Positions 17,881 through 26,391 of a DNA stretch of 64,000 nucleotides are shown piece after piece; position 1 is the stretch's first letter; every line of letters starts with the position of its first letter. The position numbers and the translations under genes are program-made. The notes under the pieces are model-generated. The model was given only the letters and a program-made list of their open reading frames with translations, had not been told where the DNA came from and did no database searches. The stretch spans positions 124,001 to 188,000 of the forward strand of contig NZ_JAMQOT010000003.1 in assembly GCF_029502005.1 (NCBI RefSeq), given 5' to 3'. The stretch is from Natrinema salsiterrestre. GTDB taxonomy: Archaea; Halobacteriota; Halobacteria; Halobacteriales; Natrialbaceae.

Positions 17881-18171
17881 ATGAGCGCGACCGAACCGAA
17901 CGCCGACGTCGACGACGCCGCCGAGTCCGACGAGACCGGCGACGGTGGGGGCTCGGACGGCTCAGTCTCCGACGTTCCGCCCAGCGCGAAACTGGTCTAC
18001 AAGGTCCTCGAGTACGAGGCCCAGCTGACCCAGGAAGGGATCGCGGCCGAATCCCGGCTCTGTCCCCGGACCGTCCGCTACGCGCTCGGGAAACTCGAGG
18101 ACCGGGGGCTCGTGACCAGTCGCGCGTGCCTCGAGGACGCTCGCCAGTCGAAATACCGGATCGCCGAGTAG
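17881..18171 (+). CDS. Winged-helix (MarR/TrmB-like) DNA-binding protein
   Basis: A 96-residue protein with an acidic, low-complexity N-terminus (about 1-35) and one winged helix (about 38-94). The core is KLVYKVLEYEAQLTQEGIA, then LCPRTVRYALGKLEDRGLV. Haloarchaea carry several such single-domain regulators. No ligand domain is present, so it may be a chromatin-like or promoter-specific binder. It precedes the structured RNA candidate by about 180 bases and may be unrelated to it. Confidence 0.8.
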   Translation: MSATEPNADVDDAAESDETGDGGGSDGSVSDVPPSAKLVYKVLEYEAQLTQEGIAAESRLCPRTVRYALGKLEDRGLVTSRACLEDARQSKYRIAE

Positions 18172-18319
18172 AACGGCCGTAACCGGGACCGCGGTTCCGG
18201 GAGTCCACCACGAGGCGGCTCCGAGTTTCCGCGCCGGTACTCGAGTGGTACGTGTCAAACCACAGCCGGGACCACGACAGTGTTGGCTTCGAGAACCTCT
18301 TCATTCGAATCTTTCACTA

Positions 18320-18328
18320 GATATAAGT
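18320..18328 (+). promoter_or_regulatory. TATA element for the RNA candidate at 18349
   Basis: GATATAAGT lies about 27 bases before the first stem of the structured RNA candidate, the spacing expected for an archaeal start site. Confidence 0.45.
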
Positions 18329-18348
18329 TAACACCTGTAGAATTTTTA

Positions 18349-18450
18349 TCCGGAAGGCAGTTCCAACGAAGCGGCGGGCATGCAGTGAAATGCCCCGGGT
18401 GATGGGACACCCGGGAGCTGGCTTCCAAACACGAGCCGTTTGCAAGCCAT
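18349..18450 (+). ncRNA. Structured RNA candidate with three-way junction
   Basis: Three stems close on each other. The outer stem is GGAAGGCAG (18352-18360) with CTGGCTTCC (18418-18426), with one mismatch. Hairpin 1 is GGGCAT (18376-18381) with ATGCCC (18390-18395). Hairpin 2 is CGGGT (18396-18400) with ACCCG (18409-18413), loop GATGGGAC. AAACA follows the outer stem. A second pairing, GGCTT (18420-18424) plus AAAC (18427-18430) with GTTT (18438-18441) plus AAGCC (18444-18448), competes with the outer stem. The ACA just after a stem, and a UGAUG...GA-type loop, recall an archaeal H/ACA guide RNA. The competing stem recalls a riboswitch. No coding frame fits here. Transcription and class are not shown by sequence alone. 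Confidence 0.5.
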
Positions 18451-18567
18451 GTTCCACTTACGCCCGGCGAAATATAAACTCCTCGAACGGCGACAGAATC
18501 CCGTGCGAACACCGGTCACGCTCGAGTCTCGATTCCGGCGACTGCGGCACGACGTCGGGAGGGATCG

Positions 18568-18786
18568 ATGAGCGACAAAGACGAGGAGGACGGCGACCCG
18601 AGCGCCGACCCCTCCTCGACCGCTGCGAGGAACTCACCGGCGGGGCGCGACCCACCTCGGTGTCCTCGCTGTGACACGCCCATCGGGCTGGTCGTCAGTT
18701 ACGGTCCGATCACCCACGAGGCCTCTCCGTGTGGCTGTCCGGTCTCCGCTGCCGTCCTCGAGGGGATCGAAGACGACACGGAGTAG
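18568..18786 (+). CDS. Small cysteine-rich protein (72 aa)
   Basis: The protein has a disordered acidic N-terminus (about 1-25) and a compact C-terminal half with PPRCPRCDTPIGLVV and SPCGCPV, enough ligands for one zinc. The ATG at 18568 follows a TATA element (AATATAAAC, about 18471-18479), giving a leader of roughly 65 bases. It resembles other conserved haloarchaeal short zinc proteins, but I cannot name the family. Its leader lies just after the structured RNA candidate, so a cis-regulatory link is possible if transcription reads through. Confidence 0.65.
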   Translation: MSDKDEEDGDPSADPSSTAARNSPAGRDPPRCPRCDTPIGLVVSYGPITHEASPCGCPVSAAVLEGIEDDTE

Positions 18787-18904
18787 GCGATCGATCGGGG
18801 CGCGACGGAGTCCGTCGTGTTCGACCTCGTCACTGACCGAATTCGCTTGGCCACCGGTTCGGACGCACCGCGAGGTTTTTGCGCCATCCGGCGAACTAGT
18901 CCCC

Positions 18905-19582
18905 GTGCCCGCATTCGATGCAGTCCTCTTCGACCTCGACGGAACGCTGTGCCATCCCGACCGGGATACGGAGGCACTGTACGCCGCCGCGTTCGATCGC
19001 GCCGGCGTCGAGCCCTTCGGCAACCCGCGGGCGCTCTGGGCGGCGCTCGAGGGGCCGCCGGATCACGACGACTGGCCCGGTTACATCGGTGCCGGGTTCG
19101 CCCGGCTCGCCGCCCGACACGGTCGGACGGACGTCGATCCGATCGCGCTCGCCGAAGCGCTGGAGGCGGGCGTCGACGACGCCGCGGTCTCGCCGGCCGC
19201 CGGTGCGGCGCGCGCCCTCGAGAGGGCGGCCGATCTCGGACCGGTCGGGCTCGTCACGAACGGCCCGGAAACACGCCAGCGGGCGAAACTCGAGGCGCTC
19301 GACGTCGCACACCGGTTCGACGTCGTCGTCTACGCCGCGGACCTCCCGCGAAAGAAGCCCCACGCAGCGCCGTTCGAGCGCGCGCTCGCCGATCTCGCGG
19401 TCCCGCCCGAGAGAGCCCTGTACGTCGGAAATTCGCTCGAGTACGACGTCGCGGGCGCACAGAACGCGGGTCTCCCGGTCGCGTGGCTTCGCGGGCCGGA
19501 CGGCGACCCCGGACCATACGATCCGGAGTACGCGATCGACTCGCTGGCCGACCTCCCCGATCTTCTGGTCGAGCGGCGATGA
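18905..19582 (+). CDS. HAD-superfamily phosphatase-like hydrolase
   Basis: A 225-residue HAD hydrolase. Motif I is FDAVLFDLDGTLCHP (Asp10, Asp12), motif II is the region GLVTNGPE near residue 117, motif III is the Lys in PRKKPHAAPFE near 150, and motif IV is YVGNSLEYDVAGAQNAG near 175. The start is a GTG at 18905 with a T-rich element about 30 bases upstream; the open frame extends further left but without domain support. The last codon overlaps the first of the next gene (ATGA), so the two are translated together. Substrate unknown; phosphoglycolate-phosphatase-like. Confidence 0.88.
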   Translation: MPAFDAVLFDLDGTLCHPDRDTEALYAAAFDRAGVEPFGNPRALWAALEGPPDHDDWPGYIGAGFARLAARHGRTDVDPIALAEALEAGVDDAAVSPAAGAARALERAADLGPVGLVTNGPETRQRAKLEALDVAHRFDVVVYAADLPRKKPHAAPFERALADLAVPPERALYVGNSLEYDVAGAQNAGLPVAWLRGPDGDPGPYDPEYAIDSLADLPDLLVERR

Positions 19583-20535
19583 CCGGCGAGCCGTGGACGG
19601 ACGCGTTCGACGACGAACTGCGGGCCGGCGCTGCGGCCGCACTCGAGTGCATCGACGACCGACCTCGAACAGTAGAACCGATACGCCGCGGCAATCGAAA
19701 GCGAACGGTGGTCATCCGGTTTCGCGAGCACCCCCCGATCGTGGTGCAGGTGTGCGACGAGCCGGCGCGGTTGCGAACCGAAGCGACGCTTCTGACCGAG
19801 ATCGCGGAGCGAACCGACGTTCCGGTCCCGCCCGTGCTGGCATTCGGTCGCCACGACGACGTCGCGTCTCTGCTCACGGAGTACGTTCCGGGTGACGATC
19901 TCCACGAGCGCTTTCGCGAACTGACACCGGAGACGAGACGGTCGGTCGTCGAGTCGTTCGGTTCCTCTCTCGCCCGGCTCCACGAGGCCTTCCGGTTCGC
20001 CGCCTGCGGCGCGCTCGTTCCGGCGGGCGACACGCTCACTCCCGAGGGAGCGGCGTGGGATGCGTGGTTCGGCGACTATGCGAAACGGGCTGTCGGACGA
20101 CTACCGCGGTCCTTCGACCCGATTCGAACCGAGTTGCGGGAACTGGTCGCTGACCGCCCGCGGAAATCCGCGCCCCCGACGCGGCTCTACCCGTGGGATC
20201 TCCGGCCCGGAAACGCGCTCGTCGCTGACGGCAACGTGACTGCACTGGTAGACTGGGAGGCACCGCTGGCCGCCCCGGCGCCGCTGTCCGTCGCGAAAGC
20301 CGAGTACCTCGCGGCGGACTGGTACGTTTCGGACCCGGCTCCCCTCAGAGACGCCTTTCGGGCCGGCTACGCGGGAATCAGACCGTACCCGACCGTGTCG
20401 GATGCAGAGCGCGCGGCCGCGATCGCCGACAGCGCCGTCGATTCGAGCGGCGACGTGACCAACCCGCGGTATCCGGAGCTCGCGGTCGACGAGTCGATCG
20501 CGTTCCACCGGCGGGCGCTCGAGGAGTGTCTCTAG
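19579..20535 (+). CDS. Aminoglycoside-phosphotransferase-like kinase
   Basis: A 318-residue small-molecule kinase of the APH/choline-kinase fold. Visible parts are the N-lobe with VVIRFREHPPIVVQVCDEPA and a hinge near SLLTEYVPGDDLHERF (about 97-112). The catalytic segment is LYPWDLRPGNALVADGNVTA, where WDLRPGN replaces the usual HxDLxxxN, and VDWE stands for the metal-binding Asp. The catalytic His is thus replaced by Trp, while Asp and Asn are kept. The ATG overlaps the HAD stop. The kinase-phosphatase pairing suggests a small phosphometabolite, but not an antibiotic-resistance role. Confidence 0.82.
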   Translation: MTGEPWTDAFDDELRAGAAAALECIDDRPRTVEPIRRGNRKRTVVIRFREHPPIVVQVCDEPARLRTEATLLTEIAERTDVPVPPVLAFGRHDDVASLLTEYVPGDDLHERFRELTPETRRSVVESFGSSLARLHEAFRFAACGALVPAGDTLTPEGAAWDAWFGDYAKRAVGRLPRSFDPIRTELRELVADRPRKSAPPTRLYPWDLRPGNALVADGNVTALVDWEAPLAAPAPLSVAKAEYLAADWYVSDPAPLRDAFRAGYAGIRPYPTVSDAERAAAIADSAVDSSGDVTNPRYPELAVDESIAFHRRALEECL

Positions 20536-20592
20536 AGAAGGTGAGCGTCCCATCTATGACCGAACGACGACGTGACACCACGGAGCGGATCC

Positions 20593-21603
20593 CTACCGGT
20601 GTTTCTGATACCGGTCGACCAGGAGGTCGATTCCGAACGCGCCGGCCGTGATCTCGTAGGTCGTCACCAGCCGCGGGTTGAACTTCGCCTTGTATCGGTT
20701 GATGCTGGGCACGCCGGCCCCGACGAGATCGTACTCGTCGGCACCCTCGCTGAGCCCGTCGCGCATGACGTGCCAGTCCAGCAGGTCGTTGATCGCGACG
20801 TCGACGTCGGCGTCCGGTTTGACGCCCCCCTGCCAGCGGTAGCGCGTCCGGTCGGACTCGACGACCAGAATGCCCCCGAGGAACTCGCCGTCGACGCGAC
20901 AGACGTAGGGGCGAATCGCACCGTCGGGAAGCGTTTCGTAGAGCGACTGCGCGAAGTCAGCACTCAGACCGAACGGCTGGCCCTGGCTCTCGTAGCGTTC
21001 TCTGACCCGTTCGACGATGCGGCCGACGTCGTCGGCGTCGCCTTCTTCGATCGCGTACCGGTCGTCGTCCGCGTTCCGGATGTTGCTCCGCGCGTCGCTA
21101 CTGAACCCGTCCAGTAGCTCGTCTTCGCTCCCGTCGAGATCGACGACGTAAGTGTAGCCGGGTTCGATGTCGTACCCGTTCCAGACGAACGGCCGGACGT
21201 CGGCGAACTCGCCCGTGACGAATTTGCTGTACAACGGCGATATTTCCTCGTCGATCCACCCGAGACAGCCCTCGAGGAAGCGTTTGATCCGGCGATCGGC
21301 CTTGCGCTGTTTGAGTTTGTCGACGTTCAGGAGCGCGGGCCCGAGGTACGCCGTCCACGAGTGGGGGGCGGGAGAGAAGGCCCCGGTGACGGGACCCCTT
21401 GCGTACTCGAAGACGGGGAAGACGCCGACCGGCTCCTGTCCCTTGAACCCGGCGAGCAGGTGCGGTGTCGATCCGGTGTCTTCCGCCTGCAATTCGAGCG
21501 CTTCGGCGCGGAAAAACGGGTTCGTCCCGTCGGAGCGGTCGACGTAACGGTTCCACTCGTCCGCGTCGGATCGCGGGTCACAGACGCGTATCTCGACGCT
21601 CAT
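20593..21603 (-). CDS. FemAB-like GNAT aminoacyl/acyl-transferase, copy 1
   Basis: A 336-residue protein of the FemAB/BioF2-like double-GNAT class, which in bacteria adds amino acids to cell-wall precursors. Landmarks are HLLAGFKGQEPVGVFPVFEY near residue 50, the substrate-loop DARSNIRNADDD near 165, and the C-terminal block DEYDLVGAGVPSINRYKAKFNP near 295. The start ATG overlaps the stop of the alkaline-phosphatase-superfamily gene (ATGA), so they are co-translated. Two paralogs occur at 45283 and 61002. In an archaeon without peptidoglycan, the acceptor is probably a glycan or glycolipid; this is inferred. Confidence 0.82.
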   Translation of the reverse strand: MSVEIRVCDPRSDADEWNRYVDRSDGTNPFFRAEALELQAEDTGSTPHLLAGFKGQEPVGVFPVFEYARGPVTGAFSPAPHSWTAYLGPALLNVDKLKQRKADRRIKRFLEGCLGWIDEEISPLYSKFVTGEFADVRPFVWNGYDIEPGYTYVVDLDGSEDELLDGFSSDARSNIRNADDDRYAIEEGDADDVGRIVERVRERYESQGQPFGLSADFAQSLYETLPDGAIRPYVCRVDGEFLGGILVVESDRTRYRWQGGVKPDADVDVAINDLLDWHVMRDGLSEGADEYDLVGAGVPSINRYKAKFNPRLVTTYEITAGAFGIDLLVDRYQKHR

Positions 21604-23228
21604 AGATACCCCAGTTCGGACAGGCGTTCTTCGACGGCCCTGTCGTCGGTCGTCCGACGGGGGGCCGGATCGTACGCCGGGTACGGTCGCACCGCACTCC
21701 CCTCGATGATCGGAAGCGGGTCGCCGTCCATCGCCGCGTCGACCGGGACGTCGAAGAGCGAACAGATCGTCGGCGCGATATCGAAGATCGTCGCCCCCTC
21801 GAGCGAGGCGGACTCGCCGAACGCCGAACCGGCGGCCGCGACGACGCCGGTTCGCTTGTGATTCCACGACTCCATCGGCTCGCCGAACTGCCCTCTCCCG
21901 AGGTCGGCGGAGATTGCGGTGTCGAATCCGCGCGGAACCGTCACGACGTCGGGTGCCGCCTCGACGTGTGGCCCGTGGAAGTAGGTCTCTCTCGGCTCGA
22001 CGGCGTCGAACATCGGCTCCCCGTCGGGGGTTCGAACCGCCGACAGCGATTCGATGAGCTCCCTGCGGACGTCATCGTACGCCGATTCGGGAACCCGACC
22101 GTTCGGCTCGCGCCCGACGAGATTGATCCGGACGCCGAGTTCGCTCTTCGAGCGGACGTACGCCTTCGACTCGGGGAAATCGACCTGCTCGCTCGCCGCC
22201 CGGATCGCGTCGTTGGGCACCCGCGTGCCGATCGCTTCCTTGAGCCCGACTCGGTCGAGCGCGCTCGCGACGCGCTGGGTCGTGAGTCCGACGGTCGCCG
22301 CCGCGTTCATGGCCCGCTCGAGCGGCGTCGGTTCGCGATCGCCGGCCTCGGATCCCTCGAGCAGGTCGTTCTCCCACGTCCTCGACCAGTCGGGCATTCC
22401 GTCGCCGCCGCTCCGGCCCCTCACGTAGCCGCGGTCCCGGAGGAACTCGTTGACCCGGAACTCGGAACCGGTCACTCGTCCCATGCCGTGGTCGCTGACG
22501 ACCAGCACGTTCTCGGGGTCGGTTCGCTCGAGCGTCTCCGCGAGCTGTCGATCGACCTCGCGATAGACCGCTTCGATCGCTCGTTTGTCGCCGGGCCGCT
22601 CGTGAAACACGGAGTCGGTCTGCTGGAACTGGAGGAAGCCGAAGTCGGGGTCGAACCGCCGGGCGAGGTATCGAAACGCCTTCCCTCGGAGTTCGATCGC
22701 GCGCTCGTACCCCTCGATCGAGCGGTCCGGGTACGGCCCGCTCTGCGGGTAGAGCCAGTACTCCCCGCCACACGCAAGCCTGACGTCTTCGAGGATCCCC
22801 GCCGGGTGGCAGTCCGGATCCTCGGGGGCGGTCAGTCCCGGAATCAACGCGCCGTCGAACGGCCGAGCGGGATGGGTCACGGGAACGTTGACGACGACAC
22901 TCGAGACCCCGTGATCGCTCAACAGTTCCCAGATCGGCCGCGCCCTGACGTGGGTCGCGTTGACGACGTCCCAATCGTAGCCGTCGAAGGAGAGGAAGTC
23001 GTAGACGCCGTGTTTGCCCGGATTTTGTCCGGTGTACAGCGACGGCCAGGCGCTCGCGGTCCACGGCGGTATCTGGGACTCGAGGGCCCCCGACGTTCCG
23101 CCCTCGAAGAGTCCCCGGAGGGTCGGAAGGTCGCCCGACTCGAACAGGGGTTCGAGTACCGGTCGACAGCCGGCGTCCAACCCGACGACGAGCAGACGAA
23201 GGTCCTCTCCGTCCGTCGAACCTGCCAT
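21600..23228 (-). CDS. Alkaline-phosphatase-superfamily phosphodiesterase/transferase, copy 1
   Basis: A 542-residue protein of the type I phosphodiesterase / nucleotide pyrophosphatase branch. The metal-binding start LLVVGLDAG, the nucleophile segment IPPWTASAWPSLYTG (Thr57), GKHGVYDFLSFDGYDW and the second metal site VVSDHGMG are all seen. There is no clear signal peptide, so it acts in the cytoplasm or at the inner face. It is the first gene of a two-gene unit with the FemAB-like gene. A close paralog at 43464 also sits beside a FemAB-like gene, which points to a shared pathway, for example phosphoryl-group decoration of a surface glycan. Substrate unknown. Confidence 0.85.
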   Translation of the reverse strand: MAGSTDGEDLRLLVVGLDAGCRPVLEPLFESGDLPTLRGLFEGGTSGALESQIPPWTASAWPSLYTGQNPGKHGVYDFLSFDGYDWDVVNATHVRARPIWELLSDHGVSSVVVNVPVTHPARPFDGALIPGLTAPEDPDCHPAGILEDVRLACGGEYWLYPQSGPYPDRSIEGYERAIELRGKAFRYLARRFDPDFGFLQFQQTDSVFHERPGDKRAIEAVYREVDRQLAETLERTDPENVLVVSDHGMGRVTGSEFRVNEFLRDRGYVRGRSGGDGMPDWSRTWENDLLEGSEAGDREPTPLERAMNAAATVGLTTQRVASALDRVGLKEAIGTRVPNDAIRAASEQVDFPESKAYVRSKSELGVRINLVGREPNGRVPESAYDDVRRELIESLSAVRTPDGEPMFDAVEPRETYFHGPHVEAAPDVVTVPRGFDTAISADLGRGQFGEPMESWNHKRTGVVAAAGSAFGESASLEGATIFDIAPTICSLFDVPVDAAMDGDPLPIIEGSAVRPYPAYDPAPRRTTDDRAVEERLSELGYL

Positions 23229-23412
23229 AGCGGGGATATCCGTTCGCCGGTGCTTTGTTATGTGACGTGCTGGGGTGGTGTAGGCTCGTACTGGTGATTG
23301 TACGGTCGGAATACCAGTTCAGACGCCGAGACTGTCGACTGCGGCCGAGACGAGTAAGTAGCTCTTGTCCCTGCGTCCCCGGCCTGTATCGACCCTATCA
23401 CTAAGGTCGCGG

Positions 23413-23427
23413 TCAGTACTGTATTAC
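23413..23427. promoter_or_regulatory. GTAATAC-N-GTATTAC-type palindrome (copy c)
   Basis: TCAGTAC-T-GTATTAC lies about 45 bases before the ATG of the DegT-type gene, where it could overlap the promoter. The right half-site is perfect; the left is partial. Confidence 0.45.
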
Positions 23428-23472
23428 GTCGATGATTCGCTCTACTGGTGCCCCGACGCACCGTTTCTCCAT

Positions 23473-24591
23473 ATGATCCGCGCAACTCCTTCGGTGTTCG
23501 ACGCGTCGCGTTCGAAATCAGGGGAGGGAATCGGCTCGTTCGTCGAGCGACACGCTCCGGACAGCACGTACACGTACTACGGCTCGGGCAAAATCGCGCT
23601 CCGCGACGGTCTCGCCGGCCTCGTCGACCCCGGTGAGAACGTCCTCGTACCGGCGTATCTCTCGCCCGCGGTCGTCGAACCGTTCCACGAACTCGGCCTC
23701 GAGTCCCGGTTCTACGCCATCGAGGAGACGTTCGAACCGGATTTCGCCGACCTCGAGGCGCGGATCGACGACGACACCGTCGCCGTCATGTCGGTCAACT
23801 ACTTCGGCTTCCCGCAGCCGGGGCTCGAGCGGATCGCCGCGCTGACCGACGAGCACGACTGTTACCACATCGACGACAACGCGCACGCCCCGATCAGCGT
23901 CCACGACGGGACGCTGCTGGGGACCCACGGCGATTTCGGTGTCACGACCCTGCGAAAACTGCTTCCGGTTCCCGACGGAGCGGTGCTGTATCGTACCAGC
24001 GACGAGGTTCGGGCACAGTTCGAACCGTCGCCGTTGGCCGGCAGGTCGGACCAGGTGGGGACCGCGGACTGCCAGTTCGTGGCGACGTCAGTCGCGAGGA
24101 GGCTCCTCGAAACAGCTCCGTCGCTTCAACGGTCGGTCGACGCCGTCCTCTCCGATGAAGCCGATCCGTCGTCGGTGGACCCTCGAAGCCGGTACGATGA
24201 CGCCAAGATACCCATGTCGAGGGTTTCGGGGGCCGTCGCCAGCGTCGCCGATCCGGATCCGATACGGGCTGCCCGCCGCGAGAACTTCCGCACCTGGCAG
24301 CGGGTACTGGACGGACGCGACGACGTAACCCCGCTCTACGACGCCCTTCCCGAGGGCATCAGTCCCTACGAGTTTGCGGTCCGGGCCAGTGACCAGACAG
24401 CGTTCCTCGAGGAACTGAACGACGTCGGCGTCGTGGGCGCTCACTCCTGGCCGATCCTCCGTCGGTCCGTTCGCGAAGACGAGACCTACGAAACGTCGAT
24501 CCGACTCGCGAACGAACTCGTCGCGCTCCCCGTCCACCAGGGGATCGACCCGTCGACGATAACTGCGGTGGGCGATCGACTCCGGCGGTGA
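23473..24591 (+). CDS. DegT/DnrJ/EryC1-type sugar aminotransferase
   Basis: A 372-residue PLP-dependent enzyme of the family that aminates or dehydrates nucleotide-linked keto sugars. The PLP lysine is likely Lys162 in GVTTLRKLLPVPDG; the Asp that contacts the pyridine nitrogen lies in YHIDDNAHAP (about 131-140); the phosphate contact is YYGSGKIAL near 35-43. The ATG at 23473 fits the family N-terminus; an open extension upstream starts at TTG and lacks support. The upstream palindrome suggests co-regulation with other glycan genes. Specific sugar unknown. Confidence 0.85.
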   Translation: MIRATPSVFDASRSKSGEGIGSFVERHAPDSTYTYYGSGKIALRDGLAGLVDPGENVLVPAYLSPAVVEPFHELGLESRFYAIEETFEPDFADLEARIDDDTVAVMSVNYFGFPQPGLERIAALTDEHDCYHIDDNAHAPISVHDGTLLGTHGDFGVTTLRKLLPVPDGAVLYRTSDEVRAQFEPSPLAGRSDQVGTADCQFVATSVARRLLETAPSLQRSVDAVLSDEADPSSVDPRSRYDDAKIPMSRVSGAVASVADPDPIRAARRENFRTWQRVLDGRDDVTPLYDALPEGISPYEFAVRASDQTAFLEELNDVGVVGAHSWPILRRSVREDETYETSIRLANELVALPVHQGIDPSTITAVGDRLRR

Positions 24592-24633
24592 CCCCGACCG
24601 CGTGCTCGCGACTGTCGGTACGTCGGAATCCAG

Positions 24634-26391
24634 CTACTCGGTGTTCGCGGTCGCCGCCTCCGGCAACTCTTCGAGGACGTCGTCGCACAGCTCGTAGGTC
24701 CGTTCCCCCGACCGCTCGAGCAACCCTTCCGTCCGAAGTTCCGAGACCAGACTCTGGACCGCGACTCGCGACCGATCCACTTCCGCGGCGATCGCCGTCG
24801 TCTCGAGGGGCCCGTTTCGCGCGAACGCGCCGAGAATCTCCTCGGCCGTGTCGGTCGAACACTGCGATCCCTCGCAGGCCCGCGTCACTCGATCGCTGAT
24901 CCAGGGGACGTCGAGCAACTCCGACAGTTCGCGTTTCTCGTCCGCGACGACGAACTCCCGTTCCTCGTCCCCGTCCGGGTCCGAGTCCGACTCCGCGTCG
25001 GACTCCTCCGGGCCGGGAGTGTACCCGTACTCGTGGTCCTCGCCGCCGGCGTGAACGATCGACGAGCCCTCGTCGTCCGGACTCTCCTCGGTAGCCGTGT
25101 CCTCGGTATCGGTACCGTCCGCCCCGTAGCTCTCCTCGTGGCTGAGGTCGCGGACCACGCTCCGCAACTCCCTGTTTTCGCTCCGGAGGCGATCGATCTC
25201 GTCCGCTCGCGTCGCCAGTTCGGTCTCGAGTTCCGCGATCCGATCCTCGCGTGTCCCGAGCGTCTCCTGCAGCTCGTCGCGCTCGCTCTCGAGGTCGGTG
25301 ACCTCCTCGTGAAGCCGGCGCAGATCACCGTCAGTTCCCGGAAGCTCCGACTGGATGGTGTCCGTGTTCTGCAGGGCGTCGGCCATCTGCCTGGCCGCGC
25401 TCGAGACGTCCCGCGCGGAGGAGAGCTCGTCTTCGAGCGTCTCGATCCGTTTCTCCTTCTTCTCGAGTTCGCTCTCGAGTTCGTTGATCCGGTCCTGTTC
25501 GCGGTCCTTGCGCTCGGAGATCTCCTGGAGGTCGCCCACCAGCGCGTCCGAGACGGACTTGAGCTCGGGCCGTTCGAAGTCGTCGAGGCCGGGCGTCGCG
25601 CCGGCGTCGAACGTTCGCTTCCGTCGGAACTGGACCTTCCGGACGTCGATCTCGGTCCAGTCGGTCTGGACGAACGCCTGCCCGTCGTCGAGATCGGACA
25701 CGAGCTCTTTGTACTCGGTGTCGATGATCCGACCGACGACCTTCGTGTCGTTGTCCCAGGTCAGCCGGTGCCAGACGAGCCAGTTCGCCTGCGTGATGAA
25801 GTCCTTCTTGACGTCGGCCGGGCGCTGGCTGATGCCGACGATACCCAGCCCGTGTTTGCGGCCGCGCTTGCTGATCTTGATCAGCAGGTTCCCGGTCTCG
25901 CCGACGCCGCCGCCCTCCGGGATGTACTCGTGGACCTCCTCGACGACCAGCAAGAAGGGCTTCTTGAGCTTCTTCTCCTTGACGAACAGGTTGCGGGCGA
26001 CCTCCCTGAGCAGTTCGTCGGCCACGTCCTCGTCGAGGTAGCCCGAGACGTCGAGGATGACGGGGACGTTCTCCTCGAGCGCGAGCGTGGCCATCTGCTC
26101 GGCGTGTTCCGGCCCGATCTGGATGTCACACTCCTCGTCGGCCCCGGCGTGGAGCATCTCGTACTCCTCTTTCAGCCCGTAGTACTCCCCGTCGGTGTCG
26201 ACGATCAGGAGAGGATAGCCGGCCTCGAGCAGCTCTTCGGCGATGACCGACGCAGTGTTCGACTTCCCCGATCCGGACTTGCCGGTGACGAACCCGCGAC
26301 CCGTGAGCAGTTCGACCACGGGTAACTTCAGATCCACACCGTCGGCCGTCTCGCCGACGAGGATCTGGCGCTGCTGGGCGCCGTCGCTCAC
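24634..26391 (-). CDS. HerA/DUF87-type hexameric ATPase with long coiled coil
   Basis: A 585-residue protein. The N-terminal half is a HerA-like ATPase: Walker A TGKSGSGKSNT (37-44 core), Walker B FLLVVEEVHEY near residue 145, and an arginine-rich finger segment KISKRGRKHGLGIVGISQRP near 172. A coiled coil of about 140 residues follows (about 285-425), then an acidic linker and a C-terminal winged-helix-like end (about 515-570). HerA proteins translocate DNA, often in end resection with NurA, but no nurA lies here. The coiled coil and wHTH make it an extended variant, possibly a chromosome-organising translocase. Single gene, convergent with the DegT gene. Confidence 0.82.
   Translation of the reverse strand: MSDGAQQRQILVGETADGVDLKLPVVELLTGRGFVTGKSGSGKSNTASVIAEELLEAGYPLLIVDTDGEYYGLKEEYEMLHAGADEECDIQIGPEHAEQMATLALEENVPVILDVSGYLDEDVADELLREVARNLFVKEKKLKKPFLLVVEEVHEYIPEGGGVGETGNLLIKISKRGRKHGLGIVGISQRPADVKKDFITQANWLVWHRLTWDNDTKVVGRIIDTEYKELVSDLDDGQAFVQTDWTEIDVRKVQFRRKRTFDAGATPGLDDFERPELKSVSDALVGDLQEISERKDREQDRINELESELEKKEKRIETLEDELSSARDVSSAARQMADALQNTDTIQSELPGTDGDLRRLHEEVTDLESERDELQETLGTREDRIAELETELATRADEIDRLRSENRELRSVVRDLSHEESYGADGTDTEDTATEESPDDEGSSIVHAGGEDHEYGYTPGPEESDAESDSDPDGDEEREFVVADEKRELSELLDVPWISDRVTRACEGSQCSTDTAEEILGAFARNGPLETTAIAAEVDRSRVAVQSLVSELRTEGLLERSGERTYELCDDVLEELPEAATANTE

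Noticed and set aside
18817-19578. The upstream 254 codons in frame with the APH-like kinase
   Set aside because: This part overlaps the HAD hydrolase in another frame, is Arg-rich and has no domain; the kinase begins at the ATG overlapping the HAD stop.
19579-20535. Antibiotic-resistance aminoglycoside kinase
   Set aside because: It has the fold but an altered catalytic loop and is coupled to a HAD phosphatase, so a metabolic kinase is more likely.
20593-21603. Peptidoglycan crossbridge ligase (true FemA/FemX)
   Set aside because: Archaea lack peptidoglycan; only the fold and general transfer chemistry can be claimed.
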